Assembly (NCBI RefSeq): GCF_039023475.1
Contig: NZ_JBCHVB010000006.1
Location: forward strand, 1 to 64,000
DNA length: 64,000 nucleotides
Origin: Erwinia sp039023475
GTDB taxonomy: Bacteria > Pseudomonadota > Gammaproteobacteria > Enterobacterales > Enterobacteriaceae
Reading direction: 5' to 3'
Each line of letters starts with the position of its first letter. Within the stretch, counting starts at the first letter, position 1. A program made the translations under genes and the position numbers. The notes beneath the pieces were generated by a model. It was not told the origin of the DNA. It made no database searches and saw nothing but the letters and a program-made list of their open reading frames with translations. Below are positions 17,381 to 26,282 of the stretch, piece after piece.

Positions 17381-18616
17381 TCAGACCTCTTCTTCGCTCT
17401 CTTTTACCGTTCCCGGCAAGATCCCGTCGGCGCGAAACATCGCTTTAATTCCCCTGATGGCCTGGCGAATACGATCGCTGTTTTCAATCAGCGCAAAGCG
17501 TACGTGCGTGTCGCCATAGTCACCAAAACCAATGCCCGGCGAAACGCAGACCTTCGCTTCCTGAAGCAGATGTTTGGCAAACTCCAGCGATCCCATGCCG
17601 GCATAACGAGCGGGTATTTTTGCCCAGACGTACATGGAAGCTTTCGGGACATCGACCATCCAGCCCGCCTCATGCAATCCTTTCACCAGCACATCACGGC
17701 GGCGCTTATACTGCTCAGCAATATCCCGGACACACTGCTGGTCGCCCTCCAGCGCGGCGATGGCCGCCACCTGAAGCGGCGTGAAGGTGCCGTAGTCGTG
17801 ATAGCTTTTGATGCGGGCAAGCGCAGCCACCAGCTCTTTATTGCCCACCATAAAGCCGATGCGCCAGCCAGCCATGTTATAGCTTTTGGACAGCGTGAAA
17901 AACTCCACGGCCACATCGCGGGCGCCGGGCACCTGCATAATTGAAGGCGCTTTCCAGCCGTCATAAACGATGTCGGCATAGGCGAGATCGTGAATAACCA
18001 GCACGTTGTACTGCTTCGCCAGCGCTATTACGCGTTCAAAAAAGTCCAGCTCCACGCACTGCGAGGTCGGGTTTGAGGGGAAGCCCAGCACCATCATCTT
18101 CGGCTTGGGATAGCTTTCGCGGATCGCCCGCTCCAGCTCGTTGAAAAAATCCACGCCCTCAACCAGGGGCACGGAGCGAACCTGCGCCCCGGCGATCACC
18201 GCACCGTAGATATGGATCGGGTAGCTGGGATTGGGCACCAGCACCGTGTCGCCGTGATCCAGCGTTGCTAACATCAGGTGCGCCAGGCCCTCTTTAGAGC
18301 CTATAGTGACAATAGCTTCTGAATCGGGGTCGATATCGACCTGATAGCGGTCAGCGTACCAGCGGGAAATGGCGCGACGCAGGCGGGGAATGCCGCGAGA
18401 GGTGGAGTAGCCGTGCGTGTCTTCCCGCTGGGCGACGGTGCATAGTTTTTCAACGATATGCGGCGGAGTCGGGCCATCAGGATTGCCCATACTGAAATCA
18501 ATAATATCTTCGCCCCGCCGGCGTGCGGCCATTTTCAGTTCAGCGGTAATATTGAACACATAGGGGGGAAGACGTTCAATGCGGGAAAAACGACGTGAAG
18601 CGCTGGAGTCAGCCAT
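17381..18616 (-). CDS. alaC: Alanine aminotransferase AlaC
   Basis: The 411-residue PLP enzyme is near-identical in pattern to E. coli AlaC, which interconverts pyruvate plus glutamate with alanine plus 2-oxoglutarate. Fold-type I motifs are visible: the aromatic/Asn contact region FPSNPTSQC (about 179-187), the Asp/Tyr pair in HDLAYADIVYDG (about 209-220), the PLP lysine Lys244 in FTLSKSYNMAGWR, and the C-terminal Arg in THVRFALIEN. It is a single gene facing ypdK, as in E. coli. A 15-base palindrome lies in its promoter region. Confidence 0.96.
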   Translation of the reverse strand: MADSSASRRFSRIERLPPYVFNITAELKMAARRRGEDIIDFSMGNPDGPTPPHIVEKLCTVAQREDTHGYSTSRGIPRLRRAISRWYADRYQVDIDPDSEAIVTIGSKEGLAHLMLATLDHGDTVLVPNPSYPIHIYGAVIAGAQVRSVPLVEGVDFFNELERAIRESYPKPKMMVLGFPSNPTSQCVELDFFERVIALAKQYNVLVIHDLAYADIVYDGWKAPSIMQVPGARDVAVEFFTLSKSYNMAGWRIGFMVGNKELVAALARIKSYHDYGTFTPLQVAAIAALEGDQQCVRDIAEQYKRRRDVLVKGLHEAGWMVDVPKASMYVWAKIPARYAGMGSLEFAKHLLQEAKVCVSPGIGFGDYGDTHVRFALIENSDRIRQAIRGIKAMFRADGILPGTVKESEEEV

Positions 18617-18662
18617 AGAGTCCTCTGATTTACGTTAGCGCCCGGACCGTCCGAGCGACGCT

Positions 18663-18677
18663 GACCAGTAACTGGTC
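18663..18677. promoter_or_regulatory. Palindrome in the alaC promoter region
   Basis: GACCAGTAACTGGTC has perfect 7-bp arms around one base, about 47 bases upstream of the alaC start. It could be an operator; the arms are in the opposite order to the FadR consensus, so FadR is not claimed. Confidence 0.3.
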
Positions 18678-18735
18678 TAAGAATGACCATAGCTTAGGGG
18701 CTGGGCCACTGTCGATAGCTCCCGCAAAATAAGTT

Positions 18736-19263
18736 TTAGCGGTCTGACGTCAGCCGGCCAAACACCCAGTCGTTCACCCACTGGCCGCGAAGCAGATAAT
18801 TATCCCGCAGCGTTCCTTCAAGCTGAAAACCGTTTTTCTCCAGCACGCGCCTTGAGGCCCAGTTGCCCTCGACCACCTGCGCCTTGAGCTTATGAAACTC
18901 GCACTCGCCAAGCAGATAGCTGGCTAATGCGGCCACGGCCTCGCTGCCGTACCCTTTGCCGAAATGGGCTTTAAGCAGCGAGTAGCCTACCTCCGCCTGG
19001 CGGTAAGGCGCCCATTCGGGATTCGCCCCAATCATGCCAACCTCCTCCCCGCTCTCTTTCAGCCGGATCGTCAGGCAGAGCATATGAAAACTGGTGCGCT
19101 GCCAGGGTGCCAGACGGTCAGAGAAGCGCTGACGAATATCGGCCAGCTGCGGTACCGCGCTGATATATTTCATCGTGGTTTCATCGGTATGGACCTGATG
19201 AAACAGCTGCCAGTCCTCGGGTTTCAGGCGGGTCAGCCTCAGTCGTTCCGTTACAAGTTGCAT
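18736..19263 (-). CDS. GNAT-family N-acetyltransferase (RimJ/RimL type)
   Basis: A 175-residue acetyltransferase. The N-terminus TERLRLTRLKPEDWQLFHQV is typical of the RimJ/RimL-like group; the acetyl-CoA region is FGKGYGSEAVAALASYLL (about residues 110-127), followed by ASRRVLEKNGFQLEGTLRD. The acceptor could be a protein N-terminus or a small molecule and cannot be read from the sequence. The ATG follows GAGGAGA. It is a single gene divergent from the DUF1479 gene. Confidence 0.85.
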   Translation of the reverse strand: MQLVTERLRLTRLKPEDWQLFHQVHTDETTMKYISAVPQLADIRQRFSDRLAPWQRTSFHMLCLTIRLKESGEEVGMIGANPEWAPYRQAEVGYSLLKAHFGKGYGSEAVAALASYLLGECEFHKLKAQVVEGNWASRRVLEKNGFQLEGTLRDNYLLRGQWVNDWVFGRLTSDR

Positions 19264-19383
19264 AGTCTCCTCATAAAAGGGGAATTAGTTGAAAATTTCC
19301 GCCCCTTTTTGTTACCGCTTTTACGCGCTGTAATCCTTCCTGTACCCACATAAACATAACGATATTGTTACAGGAGAACTACA

Positions 19384-20622
19384 ATGCCCGCCCTCAAAAA
19401 TGAAAATATTCCGCAAACCGTCCGCGATATTAAACGTCAGCTACGGGAAAGCCTGCCGCAGTATCGCGAAGTATTTCAACAGGTAGATGCACATATTCGT
19501 CAGCAAATTCAGCAAATCAATCATGAGCAGCAGCAGGGAAACAATCCTGTCCCGCAGATTAAGGCGGACGATATTCTTCAGCAGCGCATCAGCGAAGCGC
19601 AGAAAGCGCTAATCCGCCAGCGCGGATGCTGCACCGTTCAGGGTGTTTTTCCGCAGCGTGAGGCGGAAGCCTGGAATCAGGAAATTGGCGATTACCTTGA
19701 GCGCAATGATTTTGCCGGGCGCCTTAAGGGTGCCGCAAAAGATAACTATTTTGGCGATCTGAAACAGGGAAAACCACAGATTTACGGCATCTACTGGTCC
19801 CGTCCCCAGGTGGCCGCTCGCCAGCATGAGCGCATGAATGCGGTGCAGGTTTTTCTCAACTCGCTCTGGCAGACGGAAAGCCAGGGTAAACAGCATTTCG
19901 ATCCCACGCGTATCGTCAGCTATGCCGACCGCATCCGCCGCCGTCAGCCGGGCGCCGGCTCGCTGGGACTCTCGCCGCACGTTGACGGCGGTTCGCTGGA
20001 GCGCTGGGTGGACGAGAATTTTCGTCACGTTTATCGTCATGTCTTCAGCGGTGAATGGCAGCGCTACAACCCGTTTGATGGCGAAATGCGGACGGAAGTT
20101 CGTGAGTTCCCCTCTCCCGCCGTCTGCTCCATGTTCCGCACCTTTCAGGGCTGGACCGCGCTCACGCCGCAGCACAAGCATGGCGGTACGTTAAATCTGC
20201 TGCCCGTGGCTGACGCGATGGCCTGGATACTGCTGCGCGCGCTTCAGGATGATGTCCCGGAGGATGATTTATGCGGTGCGGCACCGGGTCGCGCGCTCTC
20301 CATCAGTGAAGAATGGCATCCCCTTTTACTGAGTGGGATTTCCGCAATTCCCGAGATGGAAGCGGGGGATGCGGTGTTCTGGCACTGCGATGTGGTCCAT
20401 GCCGTGGAGAATGAACATCTGGGCGAAACGGACAGCAACGTCATGTATATTTCCAGCGCGCCCTGGTGTGAGAAAAATGCGGCTTATCTCCAGCGTCAGT
20501 GGCCTGCTTTTGTCGAGGGCCGCTCGCCGCCGGATTTCGCCGCGGATGATTTTGAGGTGGATTTTGACGGTCGCGCCACCGAAACGATGCTGACGCCGCT
20601 CGGCAAGTCACAGATGCGCTGA
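19384..20622 (+). CDS. DUF1479 protein, putative 2-oxoglutarate/iron-dependent dioxygenase fold (YbiU-like)
   Basis: A 412-residue protein related to E. coli YbiU over its length. Candidate iron ligands are His199 and Asp201 in LSPHVDGGSLERW and a distal His in FWHCDVVHAVEN. The shared segment QGWTALTPQHKHGGTLNLLPV is also in YbiU. The length and several stretches differ from YbiU, so it is a divergent family member. Substrate unknown. The ATG follows AGGAG; a hairpin (20648-20668) follows the stop. Confidence 0.8.
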   Translation: MPALKNENIPQTVRDIKRQLRESLPQYREVFQQVDAHIRQQIQQINHEQQQGNNPVPQIKADDILQQRISEAQKALIRQRGCCTVQGVFPQREAEAWNQEIGDYLERNDFAGRLKGAAKDNYFGDLKQGKPQIYGIYWSRPQVAARQHERMNAVQVFLNSLWQTESQGKQHFDPTRIVSYADRIRRRQPGAGSLGLSPHVDGGSLERWVDENFRHVYRHVFSGEWQRYNPFDGEMRTEVREFPSPAVCSMFRTFQGWTALTPQHKHGGTLNLLPVADAMAWILLRALQDDVPEDDLCGAAPGRALSISEEWHPLLLSGISAIPEMEAGDAVFWHCDVVHAVENEHLGETDSNVMYISSAPWCEKNAAYLQRQWPAFVEGRSPPDFAADDFEVDFDGRATETMLTPLGKSQMR

Positions 20623-20647
20623 ACCTACGCTTTTTATCTGCTTAACG

Positions 20648-20668
20648 CGCCGGATCTCCTGTCCGGCG
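20648..20668 (+). terminator. Probable terminator of the DUF1479 gene
   Basis: CGCCGGA and TCCGGCG pair around a 7-base loop, followed by TCTTTCCT. The T run is moderate. Confidence 0.55.
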
Positions 20669-20801
20669 TCTTTCCTGCCCCGGCAGTAACCAGCAAAATT
20701 GATCCAGACGGGATTAAGGCCCGTTCAGTTACGGCACGCCTGGCACATCCGGCGCGGTTTCCTTATGATGTCACTCTCATTTAGCCGTCACCGAGGCGCC
20801 C

Positions 20802-22550
20802 GTGCACCCGATGTTTGAGATGCTGCTTGCCGTATTAGATCGTGCAGCGCTAATGCTGATCTGCCTGTTTTTTCTGACCCGCACCCGCCATTTCCGGCAG
20901 CTTTTGCAAAAGGATGAGCACTCCCGTCAGGAGCTGATGGCGGTGACGGCGATATTTTCGCTGTTCGCCCTGTTTGGCACCTGGAGCGGTATTAACGTTG
21001 AAGGTTCGCTGGTTAACGTGCGCACCATCGCCATTATTTCCGGCGGCATCCTGTTTGGTCCCTGGGTGGGCATCGCGACCGGCGTCATCGCCGGGGTGCA
21101 CCGTTTTCTGATTGATATTCACGGCGTCACCTCCATTCCCTGCCTGATTACCAGCGTGACGGCCGGCTGCGTCTCCGGCTGGATCAACCTTAAAGTGGTG
21201 AAAGAGAAGCGCTGGAGCATGGGCATCATCGGCGGCATGCTTTGCGAAACGCTGACGATGGTGCTGATTCTGGTCTGGGCGGAGCCGACCCGGCTGGGCG
21301 TGGAGATCATCAGTGAAATTGCGCTGCCGATGATTCTGGGGGCGGCCAGCATCGGGCTGATCGTCCTGCTTGTGCAGAGCGTGGAGGGCGAGAAAGAGGC
21401 GGTCGCCGCGCGCCAGGCCAAGCTGGCGCTGGAAATAGCCAACAAAACCCTGCCGCTGTTTCGTCAGATCAACAGTGACTCGCTGAGACAGGTCTGTTCG
21501 ATCATCCGCCAGGATATCAACGCGGATGCGGTGGCGATGACCAATAAGAGCCAGATCCTCGCCTATGTCGGCGTGGGTGAAGATAACTATCTCTACGGCG
21601 ATGATGCGATCAGTCCCACGACGGCGAAAGCGATCGCGAACGGGGAAATCATCATTAAAAATAATGATGAGGCGCACCGTACGCCGGAAATTCATTCGAT
21701 GATCGTGATTCCCCTGTGGGAAAAGGGCGAAGTCACCGGCACGCTGAAAATTTATTATCGCCACGCGCACCGCATCACCTGGTCTCTGAGGGAGATGGCC
21801 GTTGGTCTGTCGCAAATTATTTCGACGCAGCTTGAGGTTTCCCGCGCCGAGCAGCTGCGGGAAATGGCGAATAAAGCGGAGCTGCGGGCGCTACAGAGCA
21901 AAATTAACCCCCACTTCCTGTTTAATGCCCTGAACGCCATCTCCTCATCCATCCGCATTAATCCGGACACGGCGCGCCAGCTAATCACTAACCTGTCGCG
22001 CTATCTTCGCTATAACCTGGAGCTGAACGATGATGAGATTATTGATATCAAAAAAGAGCTCTACCAGATCAAAGACTATATCGCCATTGAACAGGCCCGC
22101 TTCGGCGATAAGCTGACGGTCATTTACGATATTGATGAGGAGATTAACTGCTGCCTGCCAAGCCTGCTAATCCAGCCGCTGATTGAAAATGCTATCGTGC
22201 ACGGCATTCATCCCTGCCGGGGAAAAGGCGTGGTGACCCTGAGCCTGCAGGACCAGGGCGATCGCGTCAGGATTTCGGTGCGGGATACCGGAAATGGCAT
22301 CAGTGAAGAGGTGATGGTCAGAGTCAAAAATAATGAAATGCCGGGCAATAAAATTGGCCTGCTCAACGTTCACCATCGCGTGAAGCTGCGCTACGGCGAA
22401 GGGTTGCATATCCAGCGTCTGTCACCGGGCACGGAGATTACCTTCTGCATCAGTAAAGACGGGACGCTGCTGCCGGAAAACCAGCGCGTCGCCTTAACCG
22501 CCAGCCACACGACTAATCGGGAAAATCATCATGAAAGCCATCATCGTTGA
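20802..22550 (+). CDS. ypdA: Sensor histidine kinase YpdA (pyruvate sensing)
   Basis: A 582-residue kinase matching E. coli YpdA. It begins at a GTG with GAGG upstream, giving MHPMFEMLLAV, and has an N-terminal set of five to six membrane helices (5TM-5TMR_LYT type, residues 1-190), a GAF-like domain (about 215-350), the His_kinase motif with the acceptor His371 in KINPHFLFNALNAIS, and a C-terminal ATPase domain (LIQPLIENAIVHG, DTGNGI). In E. coli it responds to pyruvate and phosphorylates YpdB. The 3' end overlaps ypdB by 20 bases, and the C-terminal tail is longer than in E. coli. Confidence 0.94.
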   Translation: MHPMFEMLLAVLDRAALMLICLFFLTRTRHFRQLLQKDEHSRQELMAVTAIFSLFALFGTWSGINVEGSLVNVRTIAIISGGILFGPWVGIATGVIAGVHRFLIDIHGVTSIPCLITSVTAGCVSGWINLKVVKEKRWSMGIIGGMLCETLTMVLILVWAEPTRLGVEIISEIALPMILGAASIGLIVLLVQSVEGEKEAVAARQAKLALEIANKTLPLFRQINSDSLRQVCSIIRQDINADAVAMTNKSQILAYVGVGEDNYLYGDDAISPTTAKAIANGEIIIKNNDEAHRTPEIHSMIVIPLWEKGEVTGTLKIYYRHAHRITWSLREMAVGLSQIISTQLEVSRAEQLREMANKAELRALQSKINPHFLFNALNAISSSIRINPDTARQLITNLSRYLRYNLELNDDEIIDIKKELYQIKDYIAIEQARFGDKLTVIYDIDEEINCCLPSLLIQPLIENAIVHGIHPCRGKGVVTLSLQDQGDRVRISVRDTGNGISEEVMVRVKNNEMPGNKIGLLNVHHRVKLRYGEGLHIQRLSPGTEITFCISKDGTLLPENQRVALTASHTTNRENHHESHHR

Positions 22551-23262
22551 AGATGAGTTTCTGGCACAGCAGGAGCTGAGCTGGTTAATCCGGCAGCATA
22601 GCCAGATCGCTATCGATGCGACCTTTGATGACGGTCTGGACGTCCTGAAATATCTGCAAACCCACCAGGTGGATGTGATATTTCTTGATATCAACATTCC
22701 CTCGCTGGATGGCGTACTGCTGGCTCAGAACATCAGCAAATTTTCACACAAACCGCTGATCGTCTTTATCACCGCCTGTAAAGAACACGCCGTTGAAGCT
22801 TTTGAGCTGGAAGCGTTCGACTATATTCTTAAGCCTTATCATGAGATGCGTATCGTCACTATGTTACGCAAGCTGGAAAACACCCTACAGCAGGCGCAGA
22901 TGCTGAGCAATCCGGAAGCGCCGCGCCCCACTACGCATACCGTGAATCTGGTAAAAGATGAGCGCATTATCGTGACCGATATCGACGATATCTACTATAT
23001 CGAGGCGCACGAGAAGATGACGTTTGTCTATACCCGGCGGGAAGAGTATGTGATGTCGATGAATATCACTGAATTTTGCAGCCGGCTGCCTGAAGAGGGC
23101 TTCTTTCGCTGCCACCGCTCCTACTGTGTAAACCTCAGTAAGATCCGTGAGATTGAGCCCTGGTTCAACAACACCTATATGCTTAAGCTGCGCGACCTGG
23201 CGTTTCAGGTGCCGGTCAGCCGCAGTAAGGTAAAAGCGTTCCGGCAGCTGATGAGGCTGTAG
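22531..23262 (+). CDS. ypdB: LytTR response regulator YpdB
   Basis: A 243-residue regulator: receiver domain (residues 1-120; acidic pocket Glu7/Asp8, acceptor Asp53 in FLDINIPSLDG, Lys in DYILKPY) and a LytTR DNA-binding domain (about 138-240, with FFRCHRSYCVNLSKI). In E. coli YpdB activates yhjX. It overlaps ypdA and ends at a perfect hairpin (23264-23288). The likely target site is the direct repeat at 9237-9267. Confidence 0.95.
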   Translation: MKAIIVEDEFLAQQELSWLIRQHSQIAIDATFDDGLDVLKYLQTHQVDVIFLDINIPSLDGVLLAQNISKFSHKPLIVFITACKEHAVEAFELEAFDYILKPYHEMRIVTMLRKLENTLQQAQMLSNPEAPRPTTHTVNLVKDERIIVTDIDDIYYIEAHEKMTFVYTRREEYVMSMNITEFCSRLPEEGFFRCHRSYCVNLSKIREIEPWFNNTYMLKLRDLAFQVPVSRSKVKAFRQLMRL

Positions 23263-23263
23263 C

Positions 23264-23288
23264 CTTCAGGGCCTCTACGGCCCTGAAG
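23264..23288. terminator. Hairpin between convergent ypdB and glk
   Basis: CTTCAGGGCC and GGCCCTGAAG form a perfect 10-bp stem with a TCTAC loop, starting two bases after the ypdB stop and ending before the glk stop. Confidence 0.65.
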
Positions 23289-23296
23289 AAAGAGGA

Positions 23297-24262
23297 TCAG
23301 AGCACGCTGCCCAGCGTCTGACGCAGATGGGCGCCGGCGCCCAGCAAGCCCGGCTTATCGTGCGTGATCAGATAGACGGGTATATTCTGCACATAATCCC
23401 TGAAACGCCCCTTATCCTCAAACGCCGCACGGAAGCCGGACGCTTTAAAGAACTCAAGGAAACGCGGAACGATGCCGCCCGCGATATAAACGCCGCCAAA
23501 CGTGGCCATGGTTAACGCGAGATTCCCGCCAAAACGGCCCATCATGACGCAGAACAGCGCCAGCGCCCGGCGGCAGTCGGTACAGCTGTCATCCAGCGCT
23601 CGCTGCGACACATCTTTCGGCTTCAGATTTTCCGGCACCCGGTTATCGGATTTGACAATGGCGCGGTACAAATTGACCAGCCCGGCGCCCGAAAGCACGC
23701 GCTCGGCTGAGACATGGCCCAGCTCCGCCCGCAGCACTTCCAGGATCATATCTTCTTCGTCACTGTTAGCGGCTAAATCGACGTGTCCGCCTTCACCCGG
23801 CAGGCTGACCCAGCGCTTATCAACGTGGACGAGATGTGCAACGCCCAGCCCGGTTCCCGCACCGTAAACGGCGACAGGTTTATCTTTCACCGGTGCGGAA
23901 CCGCCAAACTGCATGATGTCATCTTCCGAAAGCATCGGAATGGCCATCGATACGGCGGTAAAATCGTTGATGATCTCCAGATGGTCGAAGCCCAGGTTCG
24001 CCTTCATTTTGCTGGTGGAAAATGCCCAGTCATGGTTGGTCATTTCTACCCAGTCCTCGGTGATCGGACAGGCGATGGCAATACAGCCATCGGTAACCGC
24101 CTGCTTTTGCTCATCAAGGTAGAAACGGATCACCGCTTCAAGGCTGTCGTAATCTGCTGTGGAGAACGTTTTGGCGTGTGAAACGGCACCGTTCTCAACA
24201 TCACACAGTGCCAGGCGCGCGTTAGTGCCGCCGACATCACCTACCAAAGCATACGTAGTCAT
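23297..24262 (-). CDS. glk: Glucokinase Glk
   Basis: The 321-residue length equals that of E. coli Glk. It has the phosphate-binding start LVGDVGGTNARLALCD (residues 5-20), the sugar-binding GEGGHVDLA region (about 155-163) and the GAGTGLGVAHLV loop (about 135-146). The enzyme phosphorylates cytoplasmic glucose with ATP, complementing the PTS in this window. GGAG lies upstream of the ATG at 24262. Convergent with ypdAB as in E. coli. Confidence 0.96.
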   Translation of the reverse strand: MTTYALVGDVGGTNARLALCDVENGAVSHAKTFSTADYDSLEAVIRFYLDEQKQAVTDGCIAIACPITEDWVEMTNHDWAFSTSKMKANLGFDHLEIINDFTAVSMAIPMLSEDDIMQFGGSAPVKDKPVAVYGAGTGLGVAHLVHVDKRWVSLPGEGGHVDLAANSDEEDMILEVLRAELGHVSAERVLSGAGLVNLYRAIVKSDNRVPENLKPKDVSQRALDDSCTDCRRALALFCVMMGRFGGNLALTMATFGGVYIAGGIVPRFLEFFKASGFRAAFEDKGRFRDYVQNIPVYLITHDKPGLLGAGAHLRQTLGSVL

Positions 24263-24404
24263 TATTGTTTTGCTCCGCTTACGTCATTTAAACACACTAT
24301 AAATTTCCTCCACTCAAACAACAACGCCCATCCTCGGGCCGGATTGAGTCAGTCACGCTGCAACCGCTTACCTTACCTGCCCGGACCCCGCTTGCACACG
24401 GGCA

Positions 24405-26075
24405 TCAATCTGATTTCTCCTGGTGGCCGCCGTTACGCTGACTGAGCGCTCGGGTCACGGCACGAAGCAACGGCGGCACATCCAGCGGCGGCAGCACGAC
24501 GTCGACCAGCGAGAAGCGGGAAGTCTGCCCGATTACCTTCATTACCTCAACCAGCTGCACGCCCTGAGTGACGCGCCAGCTTTGTGCCTGGCCATCCTGA
24601 CTCAACGCATGCGGTAACCGGCTCCAGTCCCAGTCGGCTATATCATTGTAGCGTTGATGTTCACCGTGAATAGCACGTTCGACGGTATACCCACCATTAT
24701 TCAGGATAAATATGACCGGTTTCAGCTTATCGCGCAGCATCGACCCCATCTCCTGTACCGTCAGCTGCGCTGAGCCATCACCGATTAGCAAGATGACTCT
24801 CCGTTCGGGGGCGGCTTTCATCGCACCGTAAGCGGCGGGCAAGGTAAATCCAATCGATCCCCACAGCGGCTGGCTGATAAACGTAACCCGGTCTGGCAGA
24901 CATAGCGCAGCCGCGCCAAAGGCCGCCGTACCCTGGTCGGCCAGCACGATATCGCCAGGGCGCAGAAAATCCTGGAGCGCTTCCCAGAAGGTGTTTTGCG
25001 TCAGCGTATCGGAAACTTCATGAACCAGGGGAGGAGGATCAATAAGGATTTGCGGCCACCGGCTGACGTGACGTCGGGCACGCCGGTGAAGGATTTTCAC
25101 TGCTTCAGCCATAGGCAGGCTGGGGAAAACCCTCTTCCCTATCCGGCTGCTATGCAAACCTATATCGATGTTTTTATCACTTGCGATTTGATGCGTGAAG
25201 CCTGCGGTAATGGTATCGGTGTAGAGCACGCCCACGGTAATAATCGCCTCCGCGTTCTCGATCATCGCCTGGGTTGCTCCTGCGCTGGCGGTGCCAGCGT
25301 AGGTGCCCGCGAAGCCGGGCAACTGCTCACAGAGTACGCCTTTCCCCATCAGGAGCGTGGCAAACGGCATCGGCACCTCGGTCAGTAACTGGCACAGTGG
25401 TGCTTTCTGCCCGGCCCGGTCGGCCAGAAAATCCGCCAGCAGCGACACGCTGTGTACAGAGGAGAGGATCTCTTCAACGGCGGCCGCAAACGCACCGGCT
25501 GAAGAGGTATCTCCGTCCCGTGCGGGTGTAAAGGGGGCGTCAGGCGAAGGGATCATCGCTTCAGCCACATCGCTGGGCAGGGAGAGGTAAACGGGACGGC
25601 GTAACTGCAGCGCCGTTTCCAGCAGCCGGTCAATTTCTCTGGCCGCATTTTCGGCGGTAAGGGTAGCCTGCGCGACCGTGACCTCCTGGTACATGCGTAT
25701 AAAGTGGCTATAATCGCCATCTCCCAGCGTATGGTGCAGCAGCAGGCCCTCCTCAGCCGCCGCTGAAGGTGGCGCACCGACAATATGGATGACGGGCAGA
25801 TACTCCGCAAAGCTCCCGGCCACGCCGTTCAGCGCACTCAGCTCCCCAACGCCAAAGGTGGTAAGCAGCGCCGCTGCGCCATTACAGCGGGCGTAGCCAT
25901 CGGCCGCATAGGCGGCATTCAGTTCGTTGGCACACCCCACCCAGCCGATGTCGGCACGATCGATTACCCGGTCAAGAAACTGCAAGTTGTAGTCGCCGGG
26001 CACGCCAAACAGATGGCCGATACCGGCGTCTTCCAGACGCGAAAGCAGATATTCTCCAACGGTAATAAGCGACAT
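24405..26075 (-). CDS. ipdC: Indolepyruvate decarboxylase IpdC
   Basis: A 556-residue thiamine-diphosphate decarboxylase similar over its length to Enterobacter cloacae IpdC, the key enzyme of the indole-3-pyruvate route to auxin. Visible motifs: cofactor-activating Glu in GCANELNAAYAADGYAR (about residue 52), the paired His in LLHHTLGDG, and the ThDP motif from GDGSAQLTVQEMGSM to FILNN. A phenylpyruvate or pyruvate decarboxylase is an alternative within the family, but the similarity favours indolepyruvate. Its location beside glk and an aldo/keto reductase fits plant-associated Erwiniaceae. Confidence 0.9.
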   Translation of the reverse strand: MSLITVGEYLLSRLEDAGIGHLFGVPGDYNLQFLDRVIDRADIGWVGCANELNAAYAADGYARCNGAAALLTTFGVGELSALNGVAGSFAEYLPVIHIVGAPPSAAAEEGLLLHHTLGDGDYSHFIRMYQEVTVAQATLTAENAAREIDRLLETALQLRRPVYLSLPSDVAEAMIPSPDAPFTPARDGDTSSAGAFAAAVEEILSSVHSVSLLADFLADRAGQKAPLCQLLTEVPMPFATLLMGKGVLCEQLPGFAGTYAGTASAGATQAMIENAEAIITVGVLYTDTITAGFTHQIASDKNIDIGLHSSRIGKRVFPSLPMAEAVKILHRRARRHVSRWPQILIDPPPLVHEVSDTLTQNTFWEALQDFLRPGDIVLADQGTAAFGAAALCLPDRVTFISQPLWGSIGFTLPAAYGAMKAAPERRVILLIGDGSAQLTVQEMGSMLRDKLKPVIFILNNGGYTVERAIHGEHQRYNDIADWDWSRLPHALSQDGQAQSWRVTQGVQLVEVMKVIGQTSRFSLVDVVLPPLDVPPLLRAVTRALSQRNGGHQEKSD

Positions 26076-26282
26076 AGCCTGTTCCTCACTCTGGAAATAG
26101 TGAGTAAAGTATTGCCGATATTTTTCACTGCGTTAGTGACCTGCTTTCCCGCTACTGGCAAGGCAACGTTACGCTTCAGAATTTTCTTCAAGTTGAGATC
26201 CTCCGCCCGAATCCATTCTGTGTAACCGTATACACTGCTATGCTTCCTTTACTCCCCCCTCCCTACTGCACAGGATTTATCT

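Noticed and set aside
18663..18677. FadR site before alaC
   Set aside because: The arms are GACCAGT/ACTGGTC, the reverse order of the FadR consensus half-sites.
20850..21815. 321-codon minus-strand frame
   Set aside because: Antisense shadow of ypdA.
26220..26235. TyrR box for ipdC
   Set aside because: The GTGTA/TACAC repeat gives a 14-base TGTA-to-TACA span, whereas a TyrR box spans 18 bases; kept only as an unnamed inverted repeat.
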